Source of the DNA: Imperialibacter sp. EC-SDR9
Lineage (GTDB): Bacteria > Bacteroidota > Bacteroidia > Cytophagales > Cyclobacteriaceae
Length of the DNA: 45,633 nt
Assembly: GCF_902498805.1 (NCBI RefSeq)
Contig: NZ_LR701583.1
Location: forward strand, 140,151 to 185,783
Reading direction: 5' to 3'
Below the pieces are notes generated by a model. The model saw nothing but the letters and a program-made list of their open reading frames with translations. It made no database searches and had not been told where the DNA came from. The position numbers were made by a program, and so were the translations under genes. This document shows, in pieces, positions 38,107 to 45,633 of this stretch (positions are counted from its first letter, which is position 1; the number at the start of each line of letters is the position of its first letter).

Positions 38107-38967
38107 ATGGCTAAATACAGAAGTGGCTGCATGACAGAGGAATCTTACGACATAATTTCCAGGGACGGACTCAATCTAAAGGGTCGCTCCTGGTTGCCTG
38201 ACATGGAGCCATCAGCTTTGATCTGCCTTGTGCACGGGCATGGGGAACACATAGGCAGGTATCAGCACGTTGCCGAATTTTTCACTCAACAGGGCATGGC
38301 TGTGTTTGGCATGGATCTTCGTGGTCATGGACATTCCGACGGCAAAAAAGGCCATACTCCCTCCTACGACCTGCTATTGGAAGATGTCGAAGACTTGATG
38401 AAATCCGCCAGGGTGGAGTTCATAGAAACACCCATGTTTCTCTACGGACATAGCATGGGTGGCAACATGGTCGTGAACTTTCTAACATCAAAAAAGACGC
38501 TCGAACTACACGGAGCTATTCTGTCCTCACCTTTTCTGAGGCTGGCAATGTCGCCTCCGGCGATCCTATTGAAGTTGGCGAAAATCATGCGAAATATCTG
38601 GCCTTCCTTCAGTGCGTCCAGTGGGCTCGACCCCAACGGAATCTCATCGATAGCAGCAGAAGTTGAGAAATACAAAAGCGACCCCCTCATACATAGCCGG
38701 ATTACTTCTCAGCTTTCTTTGAGCTTAATAGAAGCAGGGGAAAAGGCCATTGGAAAGGCTGGCGAACTCAATATTCCCGTGCTGGCATTTCACGGCGGTC
38801 AGGACAAAATCACCAGCATGGAAGCTACGAAGGAGTTTGCTTCAAAGGCTCCGGGCTACGTCACATTTCAGGAGTGGAAAACCTCTAAACACGAAACACA
38901 CTATGATGTAGACCGGGAAAAGGTGCTTCACCTGGTGGCAGGCTGGATCAAACAGCAACTTCCTTAA
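38107..38967 (+). CDS. Alpha/beta hydrolase, monoacylglycerol-lipase-like
   Basis: 286 residues, or 278 if the second ATG (38131, MTEESYDI) is used; the second looks closer to the usual family start. It has the Hydrolase_4 (PF12146) layout: oxyanion motif HGHGEH (43-48), MDLRGHGHSDG, nucleophile elbow GHSMGG with Ser116, Asp in FHGGQDKIT, and His in KHETHYD. Monoacylglycerol lipases and lysophospholipases of this family have the same HGxGEH and RGHGxS phrases. There is no signal peptide, so it is probably cytoplasmic. Its divergent position next to glpK suggests breakdown of monoacylglycerol to glycerol and fatty acid, but substrate length and type are unknown. Confidence 0.88.
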   Translation: MAKYRSGCMTEESYDIISRDGLNLKGRSWLPDMEPSALICLVHGHGEHIGRYQHVAEFFTQQGMAVFGMDLRGHGHSDGKKGHTPSYDLLLEDVEDLMKSARVEFIETPMFLYGHSMGGNMVVNFLTSKKTLELHGAILSSPFLRLAMSPPAILLKLAKIMRNIWPSFSASSGLDPNGISSIAAEVEKYKSDPLIHSRITSQLSLSLIEAGEKAIGKAGELNIPVLAFHGGQDKITSMEATKEFASKAPGYVTFQEWKTSKHETHYDVDREKVLHLVAGWIKQQLP

Positions 38968-38985
38968 TCAACCCAAAAGGTTCTG

Positions 38986-39372
38986 TTAACCAGCGAACGC
39001 AAGGAACCCTTCTTTGAGTTCAGTCTCTGGTAATGTGGTTACATTTTTCAGGAGGTAATCAACCACCCCCTTTTTAAAGCCCATCTTTTTGGCTACCTCG
39101 TACATAAACGTTTGCTCCTCAGGCTCAACAACTCCGTCGGCCACGACAACCCTGCCGCAACTCAACATCAGCTCCATTTTCTGCGTCAAATTCAGCATTT
39201 CGAGTGAACCTGTTGGTGTTGGGTTGTTGATCATTCGGGCAACCTCGGCATTCTTCGCACCACGGCTGGAAGCAAACTTCATCAGGTAAGCTTTTTCACT
39301 CAAGTCAAATTTATTATCAGAAAGAGCGAGTTCAATCAGCAGACTGATCTGCTTTCTTAGTACGTAATCCAT
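38986..39372 (-). CDS. TerB-like helical protein
   Basis: 128 residues, predicted all-helical. Two related halves carry acidic loops: LALSDNKFDLSEKAYLMKFA and VVVADGVVEPEEQTFMYEVAKKMGF. Asp-rich turns like ADGxVxPEE are typical of the TerB fold (tellurite-resistance-associated, metal-binding helical domain). The family is used in many settings, including stress and membrane-associated complexes; no ter genes are nearby, so tellurite resistance should not be assumed. It ends 18 bp from the convergent hydrolase gene. ATG at 39372. Confidence 0.7.
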   Translation of the reverse strand: MDYVLRKQISLLIELALSDNKFDLSEKAYLMKFASSRGAKNAEVARMINNPTPTGSLEMLNLTQKMELMLSCGRVVVADGVVEPEEQTFMYEVAKKMGFKKGVVDYLLKNVTTLPETELKEGFLAFAG

Positions 39373-39490
39373 ACAGCCAAAAAATGATTTATTTAAAGAT
39401 AGGTAAAAAAATCAAAATGAAGGGAAGATGGTATTTGGCTGCAATGGGTGGTGTTGACTTTATGTTTTATCAACGCTAACCCCGACTCGA

Positions 39491-39652
39491 CGGTCATTGC
39501 GATGGAGCCAGCTCCAGGCTCTCTATGCCACCACTCTTTGAGCGACTGAAGCAATCTGTTCATTCCAAAGCAATATTCTAACAGACAGATGGCCACATCA
39601 CCCGACCATTCCTGACACAATTAATATACAGAGCAGTGATTCGCAATGACCG
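39491..39652. repeat. 162-bp palindromic repeat element, copy 1
   Basis: The ends are a perfect 12-bp inverted repeat: CGGTCATTGCGA at the left and TCGCAATGACCG at the right. Inside are AGCGACTGAAGCAATCTGTT (from 39541) and ACAGACAGAT (from 39581), which are also present in copy 2 at the same offsets (+50 and +90). No coding frame. It looks like a small non-autonomous mobile or REP-like element. The whole gap 39373-39891 holds these two copies and no gene. Confidence 0.8.
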
Positions 39653-39708
39653 GCAGGGGGTGTTGAGTGCTTCGTAGTTGGTTCTCTCACTCCTAAACCT
39701 TAACCTGA

Positions 39709-39870
39709 CGTCATTGCGACGGAGCAGACCAATGCCCAATCTATGTTACTAATCACCGAGCGACTGAAGCAATCTGTTGACTACGGAGCCGTGTTCTAAC
39801 AGACAGATTGCTTCGTCTCCGTGTGATTTAGACACAAAATGAGAATTATCAAAGGCTTCTCGCAAAGACG
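39709..39870. repeat. 162-bp palindromic repeat element, copy 2
   Basis: Exactly as long as copy 1. The ends CGTCATTGCGA and TCGCAAAGACG are inverted with one mismatch. Inside, GAAGCAATCTGT (39766-39777) is followed by its exact complement ACAGATTGCTTC, giving a large hairpin. In copy 1 the right arm of that hairpin has decayed. Both copies are followed by GGCAGG or nearly so. The element stops 21 bp short of the stop codon of the convergent permease gene. Confidence 0.8.
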
Positions 39871-39891
39871 GCAGGTGGTGGTCATCTTTCG

Positions 39892-42285
39892 TTACTCCGT
39901 TCTCAGTGTATCCACAGGATTAATTTTTGCCGCAGCCAGCGCTTTGAACGTGACCGAGAAAAGAGCAATCACCAGGCTGAGCACAATGGCTACCAGGTAT
40001 ACCAAAGGCTGCACCTCCACCCTGTACTCAAAACCGTCCAGCCACTCTGAGGTATAGTGGAAAGCAATGGGCGCTGCTGCGACAAATGCAACCACCACCA
40101 GCACGACGAACTCTCTTGAAATGATATAAAAAATATTGAACAAACCTGCTCCTAACACTTTCCTGATGCCGATCTCCTTCATACGCTGGTTAGTGACAAA
40201 TGAAACCAGCCCATACAACCCAAGGCAACCGATAAAAATGGCGATACCGGTAAAAACGCCTATCACCTTTGCCAGCCGTTGCTCAGCCTCATAAAAACTC
40301 CTGATTGTTTCATCCAGAAATTGATACTTGAAGGGCTCGTTAGGAAACATATCATTCCAGATTGCCTCTATGTTGGCCAGCGACTCTTTTGCTTGCGACA
40401 TATTGAGCTTAATCCCAACCTCCACAAAAGACTCCGGGTTAGCGGAGATGTAGCCAGCTTTGATAGGCTCCCTCAGCCCATTGGTGTGATAGTTTTCTAC
40501 TACGCCCACAATAGGCACACCGGATTCACCTGATAATATTTTTGCATTCAAAGCCTCTTCAGGGCTGGCAAACCCCATTTCTTCGATCATCTTCCGGTTA
40601 GCGACAATTTCGGTAACGGTATCATCTCTAAGAAAGCCCCGTCCTGCCAGAAAGGTGAGCTGGTACATATCGATATAATCTTTATCGCCGAATTTCAGCT
40701 CTGCAGAATATGGTGTGTCCTCCGATGAACCCTCGAAAGAATAGGTACTCACCCAGCGACTTCTCGAGCTGGGGCTGGCGTTCTGCAACGTCACCATTTC
40801 CACCCCACTAACGTTCTGTACAGCACCTTTAAAGGCTGCACCTTTACCTTGTTTTCCATTTGGAAACTGAATATTGATAACGCCTTCTTTGGCAAAGCCC
40901 AGGTCCTTGTTGATGAAGTAATCCATCTGAGAAAAAATCACAAAAAGGCCGATGATCAGCACCTGCGAGATCAAAAACTGGAACACGACAAGTATTTTTC
41001 GTAACAAGCTCCCTTTGCCTGCTTTCCCGGTCAACCCGCTTCTGATGACTTGCGAAGGGCGAAACCTTGCCATGACCAATGAAGGATACAGACCTGAAAT
41101 CAACACTACTGCCACAAGCAGAAGCGCCAGAAAACCGAGCGCCATAGGATCGTTAAACAAACTAAAGTGAAACGGAAACCCGATAAGGTCTTCTACATAC
41201 GGCTTCAACAGATAAGCCAGTGGAATTGACAGCGCAAGAGAAATGAGCGCCAGCAAAGTAGTCTCGCCAAGAAACTGCCCTATCAGGTTACCCGAAGAGC
41301 TGCCGAGCACCTTCCTGATGCCTACTTCTTTGCCTCTTTTCATCGCATTGGCTGTGGCCAGGTTGATAAAATTGATACAGGCAGTAAGCAGTAAAAAGGC
41401 CCCCAGCACCATCATGCCGGTGATGGTAGTGCCGGAAATCGTCCTTGAGTTGTAGTTGCTAAAATGATTATCGAAATGCACCTGGCTCAAAGGCTGGAGC
41501 TCGAAATTGAAGAACCTGGCAAAGAAAGAACCTGCATTTTTGGCTATCAGGGTATCGATCTGCGACTGAAACCCTGTGGTATCTGCCTGCTCTGCCAGCA
41601 TGAAATACGTGTTCATGGAATTATCGAGTCTATTCCATGAGCTGAAATCTATCTGGTCTTTGAGTGTTTCGGGTGACACCACAATGGTAAAGGGAAAATC
41701 CGTATTCGCCGGAAAGTCTTTCAGAATTCCCGCCACCGAAAGCGTGAAGTCGTTGTCCATTCTCAGCGTTTGGCCTACAGCTTCTAATGGATCGCTGATG
41801 GCGAAAAACTTTTTAGCAATCGTCTCCGAAAGAAACACCTTGTCGGGCAGGTTGAGGTCATTTACATCCCCTGAGAGCACCTCAAAGCTGAACATCTTAA
41901 AAAAGGAAGGTCCCAAAAGTGCCACTCCTTCAGCCTCAGTAAACTCCCGCTTTTGCCCATCGGCTTCTATCACAAAGTTACCCGCCCGCCGATAGTAGGT
42001 GCAGGCGCTTTCTTCCACACCTGGCACTTCGGCTTCGAGCGCCTCCCCCAGCGGCCCGGGTGTAGCTGTTAAAAAAGAAAAGCCACCCTTTTGGCTGGTT
42101 TGACTATTGATCCTGTAAATCCTATCGAGGTTGACATGAAACTTCTCATAGCTCATTTCCTGCTTCACCACCAGAAAAATTATGATAGCCGACATGATGC
42201 CGAGCGTCAGGCCCAGAATATTGATGAAAGTAAAGGCTTTGTCCTTTTTGAAAACCCGGAAGGCGGTGCGTAAAAAAGTGGTCAT
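39892..42285 (-). CDS. MacB/FtsX-type ABC transporter permease
   Basis: 797 residues in two tandem halves, each with a MacB periplasmic core domain and an FtsX domain. A first membrane helix lies at about 18-40 (INILGLTLGIMSAIIIFLVV), three to four helices at about 285-450 (GAFLLLTACINFINLATANAMKRGKEVGIRKVLG-type region), and three at about 675-790. The phrase K-R/G-K-E-V-G-I-R-K-V-L-G occurs in both halves (MKEIGIRKVLGA in the second) and is the coupling-helix region that meets the ATPase. No ATPase gene is adjacent; such orphan permeases are frequent in Cytophagales. The substrate is unknown; antibiotic efflux should not be assumed. Confidence 0.92.
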   Translation of the reverse strand: MTTFLRTAFRVFKKDKAFTFINILGLTLGIMSAIIIFLVVKQEMSYEKFHVNLDRIYRINSQTSQKGGFSFLTATPGPLGEALEAEVPGVEESACTYYRRAGNFVIEADGQKREFTEAEGVALLGPSFFKMFSFEVLSGDVNDLNLPDKVFLSETIAKKFFAISDPLEAVGQTLRMDNDFTLSVAGILKDFPANTDFPFTIVVSPETLKDQIDFSSWNRLDNSMNTYFMLAEQADTTGFQSQIDTLIAKNAGSFFARFFNFELQPLSQVHFDNHFSNYNSRTISGTTITGMMVLGAFLLLTACINFINLATANAMKRGKEVGIRKVLGSSSGNLIGQFLGETTLLALISLALSIPLAYLLKPYVEDLIGFPFHFSLFNDPMALGFLALLLVAVVLISGLYPSLVMARFRPSQVIRSGLTGKAGKGSLLRKILVVFQFLISQVLIIGLFVIFSQMDYFINKDLGFAKEGVINIQFPNGKQGKGAAFKGAVQNVSGVEMVTLQNASPSSRSRWVSTYSFEGSSEDTPYSAELKFGDKDYIDMYQLTFLAGRGFLRDDTVTEIVANRKMIEEMGFASPEEALNAKILSGESGVPIVGVVENYHTNGLREPIKAGYISANPESFVEVGIKLNMSQAKESLANIEAIWNDMFPNEPFKYQFLDETIRSFYEAEQRLAKVIGVFTGIAIFIGCLGLYGLVSFVTNQRMKEIGIRKVLGAGLFNIFYIISREFVVLVVVAFVAAAPIAFHYTSEWLDGFEYRVEVQPLVYLVAIVLSLVIALFSVTFKALAAAKINPVDTLRTE

Positions 42286-42336
42286 TGGCAGTTCGATTAG
42301 TTGCTTCCAAGGTACGACACCAAAAAACCGACTAAT

Positions 42337-42372
42337 GTTAATGACCGGTTAAAAAGGGTTAAAGAGTGTTAA
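42337..42372. promoter_or_regulatory. Four helically phased GTTAA repeats upstream of the permease gene
   Basis: GTTAA occurs at 42337, 42348, 42358 and 42368, that is every 10-11 bp, on one face of the helix. The block lies 52 bp upstream of the permease ATG. Phased direct repeats are typical of operator sites, but the binding protein is unknown. Confidence 0.45.
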
Positions 42373-42393
42373 AAGCGAACGCTGAAAGTAAAA

Positions 42394-42429
42394 ATCCCCG
42401 GGCTGTGGATTTACCCACGACCCGGGGAT
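42394..42429 (-). terminator. Strong hairpin, probable terminator for the M14 peptidase transcript
   Basis: ATCCCCGGG and CCCGGGGAT form a perfect 9-bp stem, with an inner GTGG/CCAC stem. On the minus strand the hairpin is followed by a run of five T. It lies about 290 bp after the M14 stop and before the permease gene. Its distance from the peptidase gene leaves some doubt. Confidence 0.65.
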
Positions 42430-42537
42430 CATTGTTAATTGACTAACGACTTAATGGTATTTACATTCTTCAGCAGTTGTTGCGATCTTTTTATCCCGAA
42501 GCCCAATCCCGTTGGAAACCTCCAACCACCACCTGAT

Positions 42538-42654
42538 CGTCACTTCGAAGCGCAACGCAGTGGAGCGAGAAGTCCCCGGGAAAGAAGAACAATCTCATCC
42601 CGCCAGCATTTTAAGTTCGGGAGACTTCTCAGTCGTGCCTCCATCGAAGTGACG
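42538..42654. repeat. 117-bp palindromic repeat element of a second family
   Basis: Perfect 11-bp terminal inverted repeats: CGTCACTTCGA at the left and TCGAAGTGACG at the right. An inner pair, GAGAAGTC (42567-42574) and GACTTCTC (42623-42630), gives a second stem. The layout resembles the 162-bp elements at 39.5-39.9 kb, but the sequence differs. No gene. It occupies part of the 434-bp gap 42286-42719. Confidence 0.75.
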
Positions 42655-42719
42655 AAACGATTTACATTTATTTCCAAGTGACGTTAGGCGGTAGGCAAAC
42701 GAACTGCATACATCACACC

Positions 42720-45332
42720 CTACTCCATCGTGCCTTCATAAATAGCATTGAAGATCAGCTTGTAAGTAGCCCTGGGCTGGCCTCTGAACTGCGGACGGAA
42801 AGCAAACAGCACTATGCTGCCGCTGCCATACCCAGCTTTGATCACCGCTGCTTTGGAACCAATGTACTTGTCCTGCCCCATGGCCCAGCCGCTCATCAGC
42901 AGCTTGTCTTTGGCGTAAGTTGCCACTATTTCAATCGGGGGCTCAGGTGCTTCCTTCACAGTCGGCTCCTTCCCTCCTTCGCCTTCGTTCTCCTTCACCA
43001 CCCTGCTGTAAGCACGACTCTGGTTGAACGACGCAGCCACTTCTGCCTGCACACCGTAAGCCAGGCTGTGGTTGGTATCTACATTGGTCCTGATGAGCGA
43101 CCCCGGGATAAAGAAGGTGTTGGGCGACAAACCGTTGGTGGTGCTTCGCAACGACAGCCCAAACTGGTCGACAGCAAAATCGCTGGCCTCGTCGAAGGTG
43201 ATCAGCTGACCACCATTGGCCACATAGTTTTTGATGGCCGCCAGTCCGTCGATGCCCATACCTCCTGTGTACTCTGGTGGCATAAAACCAAACGAATAAC
43301 CGTTGAGGATACCATCAGGGCGTTGATCAGGAATGATGATGGCATCGTACTGCGAAAGGTCTTTGGTGCGCACATCGTTGTCGTGCAGTGTATCCAGTGG
43401 GAAGCCGTAGTCCTGCAGCAACCAGCGGGTCCAGCCTTCGTCCATATTGGCCTGCCATGTCTTGTACAAACCAACCTTCGGCAGTTTGATGGCTTTCATC
43501 GTGCCCGCAGGCTTGGCGGCAAGACCAGCGAAGTCTACTCCATATGTTTTCGAGGCTTCTGAAACATTGGCATCGGTGGAGCCGCCTTTTTCAACAACAA
43601 AAGTACCAGCAGCCATGTCGCCCTGCTTCGCAGCCAGGCGGCTTACCTTCTCGCCCTTGGCCAAAAGGAAGTTAACGGCCTTGATGGCAGAGTTTTCATT
43701 GGTGGTGAGGCTATAACCATAGCCCGACTTGCCTGATACTTTACCAGCTGTGACAGGCTCTCTTGTTTTAATTTCCTCAGTACTGGCAGTGAATTTCTCC
43801 ATCACCTTGTCGACCGTCACGCCCATTTGCATAGGCAATGTCCAGCCAGCGAGGTCATAAGGAGGAATTGGAGGGCCTCCCGGGCTGATTCTAAGATCAG
43901 GATAGCTTTGCTTCTCCATCAAATCGACCAGGTAAGGGCGGAACGCCTGTGCCGAATAAGCAATATATGTGCCGGCGGCATATTCTTTTCCTTTCACCAT
44001 AAACGACTTGGTGGCCTTGTGCATTTCCACGCCACCCTGGCGCAAAATATTCACCAGGTTGCGGGCCTCCCCTTTATCGAACTGCTCAGCAGGGATCACG
44101 TAGGCAAAGCTATTTTCTAAAAGTTTAGCTTCGATGGCGTCTTTGCCCATGCTGTAGATATTGTACAGGTAGTGTTCCTTGCGGTCGGCGGCCAGGTCAA
44201 GCACGGCCAGTGAGCCTGTGATCATATAGTCCACGGCGTCTCTGAAATGCGACTCGCCACCCTTCCATGGGTCAGAATAGAAAATGTGCGTGCCGTCGGT
44301 AGGCTTGGAGCCACCCAGGCCACGGATATACTTGGGAATAGAATCGGGATCGTAGAAACGGGGTGTTGGCGTGGCATGCCCTGTTTCTGTCAGAATGCCA
44401 ATCATATTATGGAAATAGGGCACAGTACGCATCCCGCCGTTCCACCACATGCTGAAAGTGTGGTTGGAGATCACGCCAGGCTTTCTTTCCAGCGCAAATC
44501 GGTTGGCCATGGCTGTGCCTACCAAATTGGTGCCCGTGGTAGCGCCGGGGTGAATATTGGGGTTAACTGGGTTATCAAAAGGAGGAAGGAAAATCCTCGC
44601 CCACCCTGGTGAGGTCTGGTGTTGGTTGTACACAATCTGCGGATACCACTCGTTGTACAGCACTTCGTTCACATGGTAGCTCTCCGGCATGTTGTTCATG
44701 AACCAGTCACGGTTGTTATCGTGACCGATAAAGTGGTGGTAGAGCCACGGCGGGTTTGTAGTTTCCCATGGCGTGCCCAGGTTCTTTTTGTACCAGCTTT
44801 CTACGATGTTCAGTCCGTCGGGGTTCATACTGGGCATCAAGATGAAGATGACCTCGTCCCGGATTTTCTTCATCTCCGAAGTCTCTTCAGTAGCCACCCT
44901 GTAGGCCAGCTCCGGCGTCATTTGCGCACCGGCACGCTCAGTGGCATGCAGACCACCATCTATCCAGATGACAGCCTTGCCTTCTTCGCTGTACTTGCGG
45001 GCGGTGGCTTCATCTACCCTGACCCTGGCCAGGTCTTCGCTTATTTTTCGGTATTTCTCAAGGTTTTTGATATTGTCTTCACTCGAAATAAACACCACCA
45101 CCATCGGTTTGCCGAGCGTGGTTTTGCCAATCTCTTTCATCAGCACCCTGTCGGAAGCTGCATCCAGCTTCTGGAAGTAATCCATCTGCTGCTGGTGATT
45201 GAACAGTTTGTAGTCGGCACCCACCTGGAAGCCGAAATGTGACTCCGGTGTAGGAACTTGAGCAAATGTTGTGTTGACCATCATCAGGCAGAAAGCTGAT
45301 AGCAGGGCCAGGAATCCTCTTTTTAGATACAT
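42720..45332 (-). CDS. Secreted M14 family zinc carboxypeptidase with amidotransferase-like C-terminal domain
   Basis: 870 residues with a signal peptide (about 1-24, ending TTFAQ). Zinc ligands of the M14 family are His129 and Glu132 in GLHATERAG, and His238 in YNQHQ. NNRDW (206-210) supplies the substrate-carboxylate-binding Arg, and Glu316 in ILTETG is the catalytic acid. After the ~350-residue peptidase domain the chain continues far beyond the usual carboxypeptidase length. Around 620-700 it has a GATase1-like strand-helix pattern (YDAIIIPDQRP, then IDGLAAIKNYVANGGQLITFDE). Large M14 proteins of this type occur in many marine Bacteroidota. The enzyme should act outside the inner membrane on peptides or peptidoglycan; exact cleavage is unknown. 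Confidence 0.92.
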   Translation of the reverse strand: MYLKRGFLALLSAFCLMMVNTTFAQVPTPESHFGFQVGADYKLFNHQQQMDYFQKLDAASDRVLMKEIGKTTLGKPMVVVFISSEDNIKNLEKYRKISEDLARVRVDEATARKYSEEGKAVIWIDGGLHATERAGAQMTPELAYRVATEETSEMKKIRDEVIFILMPSMNPDGLNIVESWYKKNLGTPWETTNPPWLYHHFIGHDNNRDWFMNNMPESYHVNEVLYNEWYPQIVYNQHQTSPGWARIFLPPFDNPVNPNIHPGATTGTNLVGTAMANRFALERKPGVISNHTFSMWWNGGMRTVPYFHNMIGILTETGHATPTPRFYDPDSIPKYIRGLGGSKPTDGTHIFYSDPWKGGESHFRDAVDYMITGSLAVLDLAADRKEHYLYNIYSMGKDAIEAKLLENSFAYVIPAEQFDKGEARNLVNILRQGGVEMHKATKSFMVKGKEYAAGTYIAYSAQAFRPYLVDLMEKQSYPDLRISPGGPPIPPYDLAGWTLPMQMGVTVDKVMEKFTASTEEIKTREPVTAGKVSGKSGYGYSLTTNENSAIKAVNFLLAKGEKVSRLAAKQGDMAAGTFVVEKGGSTDANVSEASKTYGVDFAGLAAKPAGTMKAIKLPKVGLYKTWQANMDEGWTRWLLQDYGFPLDTLHDNDVRTKDLSQYDAIIIPDQRPDGILNGYSFGFMPPEYTGGMGIDGLAAIKNYVANGGQLITFDEASDFAVDQFGLSLRSTTNGLSPNTFFIPGSLIRTNVDTNHSLAYGVQAEVAASFNQSRAYSRVVKENEGEGGKEPTVKEAPEPPIEIVATYAKDKLLMSGWAMGQDKYIGSKAAVIKAGYGSGSIVLFAFRPQFRGQPRATYKLIFNAIYEGTME

Positions 45333-45520
45333 AAGATTATCAAGTAGTTAACGAATAATTGCTGTTTATCTGGTGCCTGAAATAAGAGTCTGCAGGTTTC
45401 ATATCCAAAGAATGGAGGGAGAATTGGAACAGCGGAGGATATGGCGAATTTTGTCGGTAATTTGTTTTGTGGGCGGGTTGGAGTTAGAGGCAACAATTAC
45501 ATCATCCAGGGCAATCGCAT

Positions 45521-45631
45521 TTAAACCTTGAGTAATTCTTCTCTGAAAGCAGGGTTGAATGCAGCTCTGTTTCTTTTCTGGGTTCTAGGTAATTTGATTT
45601 GACAATCTTCGAGTAAGGATAGCGCTACTTT
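45521..45631 (-). CDS. Possible C-terminal end of a gene cut by the right edge
   Basis: On the minus strand one frame is open from the window edge and stops with TAA at 45521-45523. It gives 36 residues, KVALSLLEDCQIKLP at the start and FREELLKV at the end, with protein-like composition. Too short to identify or to be sure it is coding. No feature is visible in the 188 bp between it and the M14 start. Confidence 0.35.
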   Translation of the reverse strand, partial: KVALSLLEDCQIKLPRTQKRNRAAFNPAFREELLKV

Positions 45632-45633
45632 GG

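Noticed and set aside
38986-39372. Tellurite resistance gene
   Set aside because: Only the TerB-like fold is supported; no other ter genes are present.
39418-39480. 20-codon frame between the TerB-like gene and the repeats
   Set aside because: Very short, no support from composition or a promoter.
42678-43562. 294-residue plus-strand open frame
   Set aside because: It is antisense to the M14 peptidase, has no recognisable motif, and its composition is that of a shadow frame.

Overview
The window looks like the chromosome of a gliding or marine Bacteroidota, probably order Cytophagales. The grounds are a giant surface protein with a type IX secretion (T9SS) type B sorting domain, a PorP/SprF partner gene directly behind it, Bacteroidota-type promoter boxes (TAnnTTTG), and a protein set typical of that group (GH92 mannosidase, fused IcmF mutase, CDGSH protein, M14 peptidase, MacB-like permease). 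The genus is not determined. Most of the window has moderate GC; one gene at 33.2-34.1 kb is clearly AT-rich.

Layout. 0-12.5 kb: the C-terminal 3863 residues of a giant, cysteine-paired, SprB-like repeat adhesin that runs in from before the window, then its probable outer-membrane partner PorP/SprF and a terminator. 12.6-19.2 kb: 6-phosphofructokinase, a membrane-anchored beta-lactamase-fold serine hydrolase, a secreted GH92 alpha-mannosidase and a TPR protein. 19.2-25.4 kb: HrpB helicase, a CDGSH iron-sulfur protein and the fused isobutyryl-CoA mutase IcmF. 25.7-30.2 kb: an AHSA1/SRPBCC protein, two small lipoproteins, a 36-residue lysine-rich protein, a COG2509-type FAD oxidoreductase and an exported unknown protein. 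30.3-34.1 kb: an Nramp-like transporter without the usual metal-site motifs, an exported amidotransferase-fold protein, and an AT-rich gene with a probable PD-(D/E)XK nuclease domain. 34.2-39.4 kb: a patatin-like membrane phospholipase overlapping glycerol kinase, a divergent monoacylglycerol-lipase-like hydrolase and a TerB-like protein. 39.4-45.6 kb: two 162-bp palindromic repeats, a MacB/FtsX-type permease, a third palindromic repeat of another family, a large secreted M14 carboxypeptidase, and perhaps the end of another gene at the right edge.

How the genes work together. The adhesin and PorP/SprF form a secretion and surface-attachment pair. The lipase, patatin and glycerol kinase form a plausible lipid-to-glycerol-3-phosphate set. 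Most other genes look like single transcription units, often convergent or divergent. The best candidates for something undescribed are the expanding super-repeat in the adhesin, the AT-rich nuclease-like gene, the atypical Nramp-like transporter and the conserved-length palindromic elements.
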